Below, one piece after another: positions 54,128 through 63,715 of a stretch of 64,000 nucleotides of DNA. Source of the stretch: Rothia uropygialis. Its GTDB lineage: Bacteria > Actinomycetota > Actinomycetes > Actinomycetales > Micrococcaceae. The DNA is taken from the NCBI RefSeq assembly GCF_004137765.1, contig NZ_NOIS01000001.1, positions 722,443-786,442 of the forward strand, written 5' to 3'. Positions within the stretch are counted from its first letter, which is position 1; each line of letters starts with the position of its first letter. Below the pieces are notes generated by a model that was not told where the DNA came from, searched no databases, and saw only the letters and a list, made by a program, of their open reading frames with translations. The position numbers and the translations under genes are program-made.

Positions 54128-54745
54128 GGGTTACCGGACCGGTGCTTGGCACTGCGCACCGCAACGGCACCGGTCGGCAACACCGTCGGCATCCGCACGG
54201 GAAGCCTGTTGGTGATCACTGGGGCCAATCTCGGCGGGAAATCCACGCTGCTGCGAGCACTCGCAACCGCTCAACTGATGATGCAGGCCGGGATGAGAAC
54301 CCCGTCCGAGCAGTTCGCCGCCGTCCCGGTCGGCCGGATCTTGACTCACTGGGCACGCGAAGAAGACACCGGACTCACCCACGGCAAACTCGACGAGGAA
54401 CTCGACCGTATGGAACAGATCGTCGCCGACATCGGCTCGGGTGATCTGCTGCTGTGCAGCGAATCGTTTGCCTCCACCAACGAGGCCGAGGGGTCCCAGA
54501 TCGTCATGGAAGTGACCAGTGCCCTGGTTCATGCCGGCGTCCAGGTACGCTCGGTCACCCACCTCTACGACTTCGCCCATGCCGTCGCCGATGACGACTC
54601 ACTGTCAGCAGTATTCCTGCGCGCCTCGCGGGCCGGTACCGGCCGGCGCAGCTTCGTGTTGGAGCCTGGCCCACCACTTCTCACCAATCACGGCCTTGAC
54701 CGCTTCGATCGTACGTTCGGAACGCGCTATGCCGACCTCGAATAG
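54128..54745 (+). pseudogene. MutS-like ATPase, 5'-truncated
   Basis: About 200 residues of the MutS domain V: CLALRTATAPVGN, Walker A TGANLGGKSTLLRALATAQLMMQAG, variant Walker B GDLLLCSESFASTN, and a TH-loop SVTHLYDF. The N-terminal domains are missing because homology stops about 54130, where the copA upstream region begins. ATG 54146 could start a short ATPase-only protein. MutS-like genes are reported in fluoride-riboswitch-linked clusters. The CDF gene start overlaps its end. Confidence 0.7.
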
Positions 54746-55763
54746 CGACACCTCCGACCAGGATCAGACCACTCGCAGGAGCGTGCGCATCGCATTAGCG
54801 GCGAACGTGGTCATCGTGACTGTGAAGATCATCGCCGGGATTCTCACCCGTTTCCCCGCGTCGTTATCGGAAGCTGCTCACTCGGCTGCCGACACTCTCA
54901 ATGAGGTGTTCCTACTCATTGCCGTCGCCGGTTCGCAACGCGATGCGTACGCTGCCCATCCCTTCGGTTATGGCAAAGCCCGCTACTTCTACGTGATGCT
55001 CGCAGCCATGGGCATCTCCGTCACCGGTGCCTGTTTCTGGCTCTACCAGGCCATTGCCACCCTCGTCAGCGGCATCGCACACACTGACTTGTTCGCCCTG
55101 GCCTATACGGTCCTGGCGATCTCTTGCGCCGCCGACGGGATCTCCTTGGTACGCGCAACCAGGCAGTCCTGGATCCAAGTCGAACCCAGACCATCACGGC
55201 TACGACGACTATTCGGTGCTGAACGCGACCCAGCGCTCTCGACCGTTCTCACCGAGGATTCCACGGCTGTTGCCGGTGTCATCCTCGCCGCCGGCGGTCT
55301 TGGGGCCCACCAGTTCACCGGCGACGGTCGCTATGAAGGCATCGCGTCGCTGTTGATTGCCGTACTACTCGGATACGCCGCAATTCGGCTGGGACATCGC
55401 TCCGAAGCCCTGATCATCGGTCAAGCCGCCGATCCCGCACTCGTCCGCGACATCTATCTCGCCTTGGATGCTCGAGAAGAAGTCGACATGATCCTCGAAC
55501 TGCTGACCATGCGCATGGGTCCTGATGCAGTGCTCCTGGCTGTTCGCGTCGGCTTAGCCGGCGGGTTCGATTCCGGCGAAGTCGAAGCCGCTTCGGGACG
55601 AATCACACACACTTTGCACGTCCGGTGCCCCGTCCTCGAACAAATTTTTCTCGATATCACCGACGCCACCGACGAAGACCGCGACGTGGCAGCTCGAAGA
55701 CGCAGGCAACTCATCGACGAACGGGGCCGGGAATCCGACCGAAAGGTCAGTTTTCGGAAGTGA
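54729..55763 (+). CDS. Cation diffusion facilitator family transporter
   Basis: About 344 residues from ATG 54729, overlapping the MutS-like frame by 17 nt. Six membrane helices are apparent; the CDF signature region is SLSEAAHSAADTLNEVFLL and a second metal-site pair is TEDSTAVAGVIL. The C-terminal cytoplasmic domain runs from about residue 230. Family members export Zn, Mn, Co or Fe in exchange for protons. The substrate is unclear. A 145-bp leader with a riboswitch-like element follows. Confidence 0.82.
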   Translation: MPTSNSDTSDQDQTTRRSVRIALAANVVIVTVKIIAGILTRFPASLSEAAHSAADTLNEVFLLIAVAGSQRDAYAAHPFGYGKARYFYVMLAAMGISVTGACFWLYQAIATLVSGIAHTDLFALAYTVLAISCAADGISLVRATRQSWIQVEPRPSRLRRLFGAERDPALSTVLTEDSTAVAGVILAAGGLGAHQFTGDGRYEGIASLLIAVLLGYAAIRLGHRSEALIIGQAADPALVRDIYLALDAREEVDMILELLTMRMGPDAVLLAVRVGLAGGFDSGEVEAASGRITHTLHVRCPVLEQIFLDITDATDEDRDVAARRRRQLIDERGRESDRKVSFRK

Positions 55764-55817
55764 TCTGTCGCATATTCGCAGAGTTGTGGCAAGATGTATA
55801 CAGACGTTGCGACGTCA

Positions 55818-55870
55818 CGGCGGTGGGGCTCGCCGTACCCAACCTCGGAATTCCCGACAACAGTCCCTAC
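55818..55870 (+). promoter_or_regulatory. Fluoride-riboswitch-like (crcB motif) element
   Basis: P1 CGGCG (55818-55822) pairs with CGCCG (55831-55835). The internal GGGGC (55825-55829) can pair with GTCCC (55863-55867), and TCGG/CCGA form a third stem. The string GGCGGTGGGGCTCGCC follows the crcB-motif consensus (GGNGATGGNGTTCNCC) with two changes, and CCCTAC matches its conserved 3' end. It lies 40 nt before a CrcB-like gene in a cluster with enolase and two crcB genes. Confidence 0.6.
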
Positions 55871-55902
55871 CTCGACAGCATTCGTGCGCCCGACGGTAGG
55901 AG
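55866..55902 (+). promoter_or_regulatory. Possible expression platform masking the ribosome-binding site
   Basis: CCTACC (55866-55871), the conserved 3' strand of the riboswitch-like element, is perfectly complementary to GGTAGG (55895-55900), which contains the start of the AGGAG ribosome-binding site (55898-55902) for GTG 55909. Pairing would hide the site; ligand-bound aptamer would free it. Confidence 0.45.
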
Positions 55903-55908
55903 ACCCCG

Positions 55909-56322
55909 GTGATAAGTCATATCGCGGCAGCAGCCGTCGCCGATCTGGGATCCGCGGGTCTCATCACGCTCCTGGCAGGAATCCTATGCGGAGGTCTTCT
56001 CCGAATACTCGTGTCGCGACTCGGCGGAACGGACCCCCGTCGTACGAAAGTCTGGATTCTGGAACTCGTAGCCGTCTTCGCTCTCGCCAACCTGCTGGGA
56101 ATCTCATTCGCCACTGCCCTCGATCCTGTTTCAATCGGCCCAATTCTGGGGTCCGCACTCACCACATACGCCGGAGCCAGCGCTGGTTTCGGATACCTCG
56201 GCGGTCGTGAACTTGATCCTCCCGACCCGTGGCGGTGGGCGATCGCCCATTTCATTACCCGTTTCATCGTCAGCACCACCGGAATTACCACCAGTGTGTT
56301 TGCCATCAACAGTCTCGGATGA
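55909..56322 (+). CDS. Small CrcB-like membrane protein
   Basis: 137 residues from GTG 55909 with TAGGAG upstream. Four hydrophobic segments. GGLLRILVSRLGG, VFALANLLGISFA and LGSALTTYAGASAG echo the G-(A)-x-R, N-x-x-G and TTxST features of Fluc/CrcB fluoride channels, but the match is divergent. It directly follows the riboswitch-like leader and precedes uspA by 23 bp. Confidence 0.6.
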   Translation: MISHIAAAAVADLGSAGLITLLAGILCGGLLRILVSRLGGTDPRRTKVWILELVAVFALANLLGISFATALDPVSIGPILGSALTTYAGASAGFGYLGGRELDPPDPWRWAIAHFITRFIVSTTGITTSVFAINSLG

Positions 56323-56345
56323 GTCCACTCGAAGGAGCAGAAACC

Positions 56346-56852
56346 ATGGACCACGACAAAACCCACATCATCATTGGCATCGTCGCCGGGCAACGAGCCG
56401 TTCTCGCCCAGGCGGCAACATTTGCCGAACAGTTTGACGCGGACCTTGTCTGCGTCTCCGTCGACAGTTCCCACTATACGGTCAACAACCCCGACGGCAC
56501 GGTCGTCACCATGCCCATCGACCCCGACCTCACCGACGACTATGACGTTCAACGTTTTGACCCTGATCTACGGGCTTCGATAGAAGCCGTCATGGAGAAC
56601 AGTCCGATCGAGTGGTCCGTACGTGCACTCGCGGGTGGACCCTCGGTCGAACTTGCCAGGGTCGCAGACGAACTGGACGCGGCAATGATCGTCGTCGGTA
56701 CCCGCGAGACAGGCTTCAAAGGCACAATGCGCGAATTCTTCAACGGCTCCGTTGCCGTTCAACTGGCCCATCACCAGCATCGACCAGTCGTCGTGGTTCC
56801 GCTGAATCCGGTGACCGTCGACAGCGACCTGCCATGGGAAAGCGATGAGTAG
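56346..56852 (+). CDS. Universal stress protein family
   Basis: 168 residues from ATG 56346, with GAAGGAG 8 nt upstream; the longer frame overlaps the previous gene. UspA fold: HIIIGIVAGQRAVLAQAATFAEQFDADLVCVSVD, ELARVADELDAAMIVVGTRETGFKG and FFNGSVAVQLAHHQHRPVVVVP. It lies within the fluoride-type operon, and uspA genes are known partners of fluoride-riboswitch clusters. The phosphoglycerate mutase gene begins at the next base. Confidence 0.82.
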   Translation: MDHDKTHIIIGIVAGQRAVLAQAATFAEQFDADLVCVSVDSSHYTVNNPDGTVVTMPIDPDLTDDYDVQRFDPDLRASIEAVMENSPIEWSVRALAGGPSVELARVADELDAAMIVVGTRETGFKGTMREFFNGSVAVQLAHHQHRPVVVVPLNPVTVDSDLPWESDE

Positions 56853-57581
56853 ATGAGTGGCACACTCATTCTGCTGCGTCACGGCCAAAGCCAGACCAAC
56901 GCCGCCGGACTGTTCACCGGGTTGCTCGACACTGAATTGACTGATGCTGGACGCAATGAGGCAATGCATGCAGCCGAGCTTCTCACCGCTGCCCAGCTGT
57001 CGCCGGACATCTGGTTGTACTCTCCGCTGCTGTGCGCACGGCAGACTGCCGAGATCCTTGCGACTGTCATGCCTCAACGGCCTGATTGCATCACCGATGA
57101 TTGGCGGCTGGCTGAACGCAACTACGGCGCGTTGACTGGCTGCAGCAAACACGAAGTTCTGGATGAATACGGCGAGGAGAGATTCCGCACTTGGCGACGT
57201 TCGCTCCACGTCGAACCTCCGGCAATGTCACGGACACAACGAGGCGCACTCGATCACGTCCCGGACGCTCTGGGACTGACTGAGTCACTGCATGACGTGA
57301 TTGTGCGCGTCACCGATGTCTGGCACGAACGCATCGAACCAGTCCTGAAACAGGATGAGGCCATCCTGATCAAGGCGCACGGAAACTCTCTACGTGCTCT
57401 ATGCACCGTTATCGATCAACTCGATGAAAGGGAAGTCCGAGACCTCAATGTCCCAACTGGCTACCCTTTGCTTTACGAAATCGACGAAGAGAGCCGACCG
57501 CTGATGCGTGGCGGTTATTATCTCGACCAGACCGCCGCGAAAGCCGCCGCGGTGACCATTGCCCGCGAGGGAGGAACCTGA
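56853..57581 (+). CDS. 2,3-bisphosphoglycerate-dependent phosphoglycerate mutase (second copy)
   Basis: 242 residues. Catalytic LRHGQSQTNAAGLFTGLLDTELTDAGR with the phosphohistidine, YSPLLCARQTAE, then WRLAERNYGALTGCSKHEVLDEYGEERFRTWRRS as in GpmA, and AHGNSLRALCTVID with the second His. It interconverts 3- and 2-phosphoglycerate, the step before enolase, whose gene follows by 1 bp. Cluster placement points to a fluoride-stress role rather than basal glycolysis. Confidence 0.85.
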   Translation: MSGTLILLRHGQSQTNAAGLFTGLLDTELTDAGRNEAMHAAELLTAAQLSPDIWLYSPLLCARQTAEILATVMPQRPDCITDDWRLAERNYGALTGCSKHEVLDEYGEERFRTWRRSLHVEPPAMSRTQRGALDHVPDALGLTESLHDVIVRVTDVWHERIEPVLKQDEAILIKAHGNSLRALCTVIDQLDEREVRDLNVPTGYPLLYEIDEESRPLMRGGYYLDQTAAKAAAVTIAREGGT

Positions 57582-57582
57582 C

Positions 57583-58863
57583 ATGTCTGAAACCGCCGCC
57601 CCCATCACGTTTACCGAGTTGACAGGTCGCACGATACTCGATTCGCGCGGCTGGCCCACTGTAGAAGTGCGCGCCCGACTTGACGATGGCACATGCCTGG
57701 TCGCCTCCGCTCCGGCGGGAGCGTCCACGGGTAAGCACGAGGCCATCGAACTGCGCGATCACGATGATGCCTACTCCGGTCGTGGAGTGCGCGCTGCCGT
57801 GGCCGGTATCAACAACGACATTGCCGAGTTGGTCACTGGCCGCAGGTGGGAGACCATCACCGAATTTGACCGTGCGCTGCGTGAACTCGATGGCACCTCC
57901 GGCTATTCCAGGTTGGGCGCGAATGCCGTTGTTGCAATATCGATCACGGCTGCCCGGGCTTTCGCCCACAGTGCGGGCCTCGAACTGCACCAATGGATCG
58001 CCTGGCAATCCGGTTCGACACAGCGACTTCCTGTACCCCATTTCAACGTCCTCAACGGTGGAGCACATGCGGCGAACATACTCGACTTCCAGGAATTCAT
58101 GATCGCTCCTGTCGGGGCGGACAACGAAGAGCACGCAATCGAGATCGGGGCAGAGATCTATCGCGCCCTCGCCGATCTCATACGCCACCGTTTCGGTAGC
58201 GCCGGTCTGGGAGACGAGGGCGGATTCGCCCCGCAGATCGAAGACCCCCGCGCTGCGCTCGATCTCCTGACCGAGGCTATCACCACTGCCGGATACACGC
58301 CGGGTGTAGAAGACGTCGCGATCGCCCTTGATCCTGCCGCGAACAGCTTCTATCTCGGTGCCGAAAAATACCACGTCAACGGACTCGACATAGGCCGCCG
58401 CCAGCTCGTTGACTATTACTGTGATCTTATCGCTTCGTATCCGATCCGCAGTATCGAAGACGGTTTCTCCGAAGAGGATCCCGACGGCTGGGTCGCGATG
58501 TACCAGGCCGCATCCGGTCGAATCCAGCTCGTTGGAGACGACCTCTACGTCACCGACCGAGATCTGATTCGTGAAGGTGCCGCACACGACTATTCGAACG
58601 CGGTACTGATCAAGCCAAATCAGGTCGGAACCGTCACCCAGACTCTGGAGGCAGTCGCTGCCGCTCGCGAGTCGGGCATGGCGTGTATGGTCTCTCACCG
58701 TTCCGGCGAGACGAGTGACTCCTTCATCGCTGACCTCGTCGTCGGCACCGGTGTCGGCCAGATCAAGTCCGGTGCGCCGGCCCGCGGCGAAAGGGTCGCG
58801 AAGTACAACCGTCTCGCGGAGATCGCCCTCGACCATCCCGATATCCCTTACGGACTCGTATGA
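57583..58863 (+). CDS. eno: Enolase (cluster copy)
   Basis: 426 residues from ATG 57583. Signatures: ILDSRGWPTVEV, PAGASTGKHEA with the conserved Ser/Thr and His residues, GDEGGFAPQI, metal-binding ALDPAAN, IEDGFSEEDPDGW and GDDLYVTD, then LIKPNQVGTVTQT and SHRSGET. Fluoride with Mg and phosphate inhibits enolase, so a second copy in a crcB operon fits target protection. It is probably not the housekeeping gene, which usually lies elsewhere in Micrococcales. The stop overlaps the crcB start (ATGA). Confidence 0.9.
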   Translation: MSETAAPITFTELTGRTILDSRGWPTVEVRARLDDGTCLVASAPAGASTGKHEAIELRDHDDAYSGRGVRAAVAGINNDIAELVTGRRWETITEFDRALRELDGTSGYSRLGANAVVAISITAARAFAHSAGLELHQWIAWQSGSTQRLPVPHFNVLNGGAHAANILDFQEFMIAPVGADNEEHAIEIGAEIYRALADLIRHRFGSAGLGDEGGFAPQIEDPRAALDLLTEAITTAGYTPGVEDVAIALDPAANSFYLGAEKYHVNGLDIGRRQLVDYYCDLIASYPIRSIEDGFSEEDPDGWVAMYQAASGRIQLVGDDLYVTDRDLIREGAAHDYSNAVLIKPNQVGTVTQTLEAVAAARESGMACMVSHRSGETSDSFIADLVVGTGVGQIKSGAPARGERVAKYNRLAEIALDHPDIPYGLV

Positions 58864-59363
58864 ACGACCCCACGTCCACAGACGGCAACCATCTTCCGGA
58901 CGACCTGGACCTCGACGTCGATCAGTCACGAGGCGGCGATACCCGTGTCATTCACCTACACCCGATCTCTCTGGTCGTCGTGTTCGTCGGCGGAACGCTT
59001 GGCACTAGTGCCCGTGAAGGGCTGAGCCGGGCCTTTCCACCATTCAACGGCATCCCGTACGCGACCTTCGGTATCAATTTCGTGGGTGCCTTCCTGCTCG
59101 GCGTCGTTCTCGACGCGCTGGCTCGTCGCGGCTCCGACCAGGGACGGAGGCGGACTCTGCGGCTCTTGGTCGGCACCGGGTTCATCGGAGGATTCACCAC
59201 CTACAGTGCCGTCGCCGCCGACAGCGCGAGCCTCATCGGCAGTGGGGAACCTGGTGCTGGGATCTCTTACGCGATCGCCACGGTCTTAGTCGGTGCCGTC
59301 GCGACCTGGGGTGGCATCGCCGTCGCAGCAGCTACCCACCGGCCAGTCAGCGAGGCAGATTGA
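58860..59363 (+). CDS. crcB: CrcB/Fluc fluoride channel subunit 1
   Basis: 167 residues, overlapping enolase by 4 nt. A hydrophilic N-terminus of about 35 residues precedes the four-helix Fluc core: VVFVGGTLGTSAREGLSRAFP, YATFGINFVGAFLLGVVLDAL, GTGFIGGFTTYSAVAADS. The Asn in the second helix and the GFxGGxTT break in the third are Fluc marks. Actinobacteria often use two different Fluc subunits, and the second gene follows immediately. Confidence 0.92.
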   Translation: MNDPTSTDGNHLPDDLDLDVDQSRGGDTRVIHLHPISLVVVFVGGTLGTSAREGLSRAFPPFNGIPYATFGINFVGAFLLGVVLDALARRGSDQGRRRTLRLLVGTGFIGGFTTYSAVAADSASLIGSGEPGAGISYAIATVLVGAVATWGGIAVAAATHRPVSEAD

Positions 59364-59364
59364 C

Positions 59365-59742
59365 ATGACAGCACTCACATTCGTCCTGCTTTCGGTCGCC
59401 GGTGGTGTTGGTGCCGCGCTGAGACTGATGCTCGATGGCATCATCCGTTCTCGATCTCAGGGAATTATGCCTTGGGGTACGATCACCATCAATGTCACTG
59501 GATCTCTGCTTCTCGGTCTGCTCACTGGTCTCGCGACCGCTCACCTGATGCCAGAGGCATGGCATTTGGTCGTCGGATCGGGATTCCTCGGCGGATACAC
59601 CACATTCTCCACCGCCAGCTTCGAAACAATCCGCCTCCTCCAAGAACGCAGATGGTTGATCGGCTTGTCCAACGGGCTCGGCACACTCATCTGTGCCACG
59701 AGTGCCGCAGGGCTTGGCCTGGGGGTAGGAACCCTCTTATGA
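59365..59742 (+). CDS. crcB: CrcB/Fluc fluoride channel subunit 2
   Basis: 125 residues from ATG 59365, 1 bp after subunit 1. Fluc core: LLSVAGGVGAALRLMLDGII, WGTITINVTGSLLLGLLTGL, GSGFLGGYTTFSTASFETIRLL, then a fourth helix. Together with the upstream gene it probably forms a heterodimeric double-barrelled fluoride exporter. Confidence 0.94.
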   Translation: MTALTFVLLSVAGGVGAALRLMLDGIIRSRSQGIMPWGTITINVTGSLLLGLLTGLATAHLMPEAWHLVVGSGFLGGYTTFSTASFETIRLLQERRWLIGLSNGLGTLICATSAAGLGLGVGTLL

Positions 59743-59886
59743 CTCTTCCACCCCGCGACAATCATTGGCAGCAACAATGATCCACTACCACCCAAAGAAC
59801 GACTACAACCATGAGTTCCAAAGAACGAGGGGCCTTCTTCCTACGGCTCATTGATCTACTCCCACCTCGCCGAACGGAGCACCACC

Positions 59887-60450
59887 ATGAGCAACATTTC
59901 CACTCACGTCCTGCTTGTCCGTCACGGGCAAACCGCTCTCAACGCCGAGGGCCGCCTCCGAGGCCTCGCTGACCCGGAACTCAATGCAGACGGAATCGAG
60001 CAGGCACGTGCAACCGCGCACTCCCTGCGTTCGCGCGGAATTGAGCGAGTGATTTCTAGCCCACTCAGCCGTGCCGTAGCAACGGGCGAAATCATTGCGA
60101 AGGTCAATAGCGTCAACCACACGATTGACCCGGCATTCACCGATCGCGACTATGCGTCATGGACCGGACACATCAAGACTGACGTGATCAAGCAATGGGG
60201 AAGAGTCGACAACGCCCCCGGCGTTGAGGCGCAGGATCGCGTTCTCGACCGTGCATGCGGGGGACTTAACATGCTTGCTCAGGGGCACGGCTTAGCTGTC
60301 ATCGCGGTCGTCACTCACGATGCGGTCATCCGCCCCATTCTGACCAGGATTGATACCGGTGTCGAGCTGCGGGCAGACACTGGCTCCTGGGCTGAAATTG
60401 CCTACTCCGGAGACGGTTGGGCCATCGTTTCCGTTGACAACACCCCTTAG
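59887..60450 (+). CDS. Histidine phosphatase family protein
   Basis: 187 residues from ATG 59887, with CGGAGC upstream. LLVRHGQTALNAEGRLRGLADPELNADG contains the catalytic His; VISSPLSRAVATGEII and VVTHDAVIRPIL supply the remaining active-site residues. Phosphoglycerate-mutase superfamily, broad phosphatase activity likely. It follows crcB2 after 145 bp and probably belongs to the same resistance cluster. Confidence 0.82.
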   Translation: MSNISTHVLLVRHGQTALNAEGRLRGLADPELNADGIEQARATAHSLRSRGIERVISSPLSRAVATGEIIAKVNSVNHTIDPAFTDRDYASWTGHIKTDVIKQWGRVDNAPGVEAQDRVLDRACGGLNMLAQGHGLAVIAVVTHDAVIRPILTRIDTGVELRADTGSWAEIAYSGDGWAIVSVDNTP

Positions 60451-60527
60451 CACAGTTCCACGGCAACGTGTACCGACGCGCTATAGCCTGCGGTGCTCTG
60501 GTGCGTTTGGCCTCTCGGTTCCTGAGC

Positions 60528-61526
<999 letters not shown>

Positions 61527-61585
61527 CTATTGCCGGCTGTGGGCGGTGGTGCTCTGCGTTTGTGCCAAGTCTAGGCATCGGTTCG

Positions 61586-61622
61586 TCGGTGAGGGAGGCA
61601 CTGGCAGTTCCTCCTTCACCGA
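61586..61622. promoter_or_regulatory. Inverted repeat between aldo/keto reductase and SDR remnant
   Basis: TCGGTGAGGGAGG (61586-61598) and CCTCCTTCACCGA (61610-61622) pair over 13 bp with one G-T pair around an 11-nt loop. It could end SDR transcription or act as an operator upstream of the reductase gene (start at 61514). Confidence 0.45.
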
Positions 61623-61636
61623 TGGTGGAACCCCGC

Positions 61637-61939
61637 TCAGCCGAGTTGGTCGGTGGGGCGGAGCAGGACCTCGTTGATGGCCAGGTGCCGCGGCCGGGCA
61701 AGGACGAAGGCAATGATCTCGGCGACCTCGTCTGGCTTGACGGTGGCGGCGTCGTAGCCCTTCTGCACGGCCTCGCGGGTGGCCTCGTGGGTGATGTGGG
61801 TGGGCAGTTCGGTGTCGACGACGCCAGGTTCGATGAGCGTGACGCGGATGTCGGGCAGCAGCTCCTGGCGCAGGGATTCTGACCAGCCGTTGACGCCCCA
61901 TTTGGTGGCGGCGTAGACGCCGTCTTCCCTCGACAACAT
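61637..61939 (-). pseudogene. Short-chain dehydrogenase, C-terminal fragment
   Basis: About 100 residues. YAATKWGVNGWSESLRQELLPDIRVTLIEPGVVDTEL contains the YxxxK active-site pair and the following SDR motif; the C-terminal ALNEVLLRPTDQ-type ending is intact. The Rossmann N-terminus is missing; upstream of about 61930 the sequence is unrelated. It shares a direct repeat of at least 277 bp with the gene at the right edge. Confidence 0.85.
61645..61921. repeat. Direct repeat, left copy
   Basis: Identical to 63724-64000 over the whole 277 bp that can be compared (offset 2079). It encodes the C-terminal part of an SDR. The right copy runs out of the window. Confidence 0.95.
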
Positions 61940-62039
61940 GACTCCGCTAAGACGGAATCAGAAACGCCCTCTACTTTGATTGTCGCGCAGTAGCTAGGAC
62001 CCTGGCGGACTCGAGTTCTCAAGACCCAGGGCCTTCTCT

Positions 62040-62240
62040 TCCCGGCCACCAATGCCGACTTCGACACCGCGTTCTACATCCAGCTCGCCGAGGGCTACTA
62101 ACTGACCCGAGACGGCATGAAGTGGTTCTGGGACCAGTACACGAGCGACTCGGCCAAGCGGGCCGCGAAGTAGGCCTCGCTCCTGCAGGCGAGTCTCGAC
62201 GACTTCGGAGCGCCCCGATCACCCGCAAGACGCTACCCGT
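62040..62240 (+). pseudogene. Decayed alpha/beta-hydrolase C-terminal fragment
   Basis: In one frame the sequence reads NADFDTAFYIQLAEGY, stop, LTRDGMKWFWDQYTSDSAKRAAK, stop, ASLLQASL. This matches the YLTRDGMxWFWDQY region of lipase/esterase-type hydrolases. Two in-frame stops and loss of both ends show it is dead. Confidence 0.6.
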
Positions 62241-62244
62241 CGAT

Positions 62245-62560
62245 TATGGCACCACCGCCCTCGCGATCGGCGTGAGCTCAGGGCGGAGTTCGCCCATCCT
62301 CGTGGCCCGCAGCGAGGGCTGCCTGGCCGAGCTCGCCCGACAGGTCACGGTCGAGCAGGGAGCCAGCGTGACGGTCGCGGAGGCCGGACCCCGGTGCGGC
62401 CAGCTCGCTCGTCGCCGTGCTTGATCGCCGCGGCATCACCGTGAACTCGCTAGTCAAGTGCGCCGGATTCGGCTTGCACGGCGACGTCATCGCCCCCGAA
62501 CACCGGCAACTGCACGCGATGGTCGCCGTCAACGTCGCCCCCACGAGTGCCAGCCCCGGG
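62245..62560 (+). pseudogene. Decayed short-chain dehydrogenase
   Basis: One frame gives TALAIGVSSGRSSPILVARSEGCLAELARQV, like the TGASSGIG...LVARS start of an SDR with several residues lost. After a frameshift another frame gives RGITVNSLVKCAGFGLHGDV, the VNNAG-type motif. No continuous reading frame remains. Confidence 0.65.
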
Positions 62561-62669
62561 GTGAGACTTCGCCCTCCTCGCTGTCCTCGAGGGCTACACC
62601 CGGTGGCTGGCCCGCTCCCGCGCCTACCGGGCACATCGGCGGAGGCATTTATGGGCACGTCACGCGGTC

Positions 62670-63620
62670 TCAGCGGAAGTCGAGCACTACGCGTCCCCGC
62701 AAGCCTCCAGCCTCGATGAGTCGATGAGCCTCTACGGCCTGTGCGGCGGGGAACACTTGCGCGACACGTAGCGACAGAACACCTTCCTCCGCCAATCCCA
62801 CCAGCTTCTCAAGTGTTGGGGTATCAGTAGAGGAGGTGCGAGCACGGATCGGGAGCACCTTGATGTCGCGGCCGGGCTCCCCATCCCACTCGCGCACGGT
62901 TGCCATGCGGCCACCGTTAGCCAGCGCCGGAAGTACCTTCTCATTTAGGAGCGCTGCGTCGACCAATCCGAGAATGCCGCCTGGCTCGAGAGAGAGAAAA
63001 CGAGACGCAACTCCCGGTCCGCGCTCCACCACGTCATCAGCGCCAAAGCCGCGTACGAGCTGTACGTCGGAGTCCTTGGCATCGGCAATGACTCGCAGGC
63101 CGTCGCGCTTTGCCAAGGGGATCACGTAGCTTCCCAAGGTTCCAGCGGCTCCGGTCACTGCGAGCGTGTTCCCCGGGTCCAGCGCGACAGCGTCGACGGC
63201 CAAGCGGGCGGTCACGCCGTTCATCAGTAGCGTCGCTGCTGCAGTCGGGTCCGCACCTGTCGGAGCACGCACGACCGATTCGGCAGGGACCACGATTTGC
63301 TCTGCATACGCTCCATGGCTTCCATGGGGCACAACCATCGTCACTACCTGGAGTCCAGTCTGCAGCCGGTTGTCCACTCCTGGTCCGACCTGGTCGATGA
63401 CGCCCGCGGCATCCATGCCCGGGACATAAGGCGGCGTGTCCGGCTGTCGGCCGGCGGCGACGACGATCGGCGCACCCGAGCGGATCAGCGTGTCGGTCGG
63501 ATTCACCGCCGCAGCGTGGACCCGGACCCGAACCTGCCCCGGTCCGGCCTGCGGTGGTGGAAGTTCGAGTACTTCTAGCACCTCCGGGCCGCCGAATTTC
63601 TTGAGGCCTACTGCCCTCAT
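62670..63620 (-). CDS. Quinone oxidoreductase-like zinc-independent MDR protein
   Basis: 316 residues. N-terminal MRAVGLKKFGGPEVLEV and VRVHAAAVNPTDTLIRSG are typical of NADP-dependent quinone reductases; the nucleotide-binding loop is VTGAAGTLGSYVIPLAKRDGLRVIA. Zinc ligands of alcohol dehydrogenases are absent. It reduces quinones or enones. It lies between two copies of the SDR repeat. Confidence 0.9.
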   Translation of the reverse strand: MRAVGLKKFGGPEVLEVLELPPPQAGPGQVRVRVHAAAVNPTDTLIRSGAPIVVAAGRQPDTPPYVPGMDAAGVIDQVGPGVDNRLQTGLQVVTMVVPHGSHGAYAEQIVVPAESVVRAPTGADPTAAATLLMNGVTARLAVDAVALDPGNTLAVTGAAGTLGSYVIPLAKRDGLRVIADAKDSDVQLVRGFGADDVVERGPGVASRFLSLEPGGILGLVDAALLNEKVLPALANGGRMATVREWDGEPGRDIKVLPIRARTSSTDTPTLEKLVGLAEEGVLSLRVAQVFPAAQAVEAHRLIEAGGLRGRVVLDFR

Positions 63621-63715
63621 CAGTCACTCCCTCATGTGTCGTACTGTGCAGCCGAATGTCTGGACGGCTCTTTCCTGGGTAAGAAAACGCGCCCTGGCCA
63701 GCAAGGTAGCTGGCC

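Larger units (their letters stand above)
61940..62669. other. Gene graveyard between SDR fragment and MDR gene
   Basis: About 730 bp with no intact gene. It contains a decayed alpha/beta-hydrolase end and a decayed SDR on the plus strand, listed separately. Confidence 0.6.
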
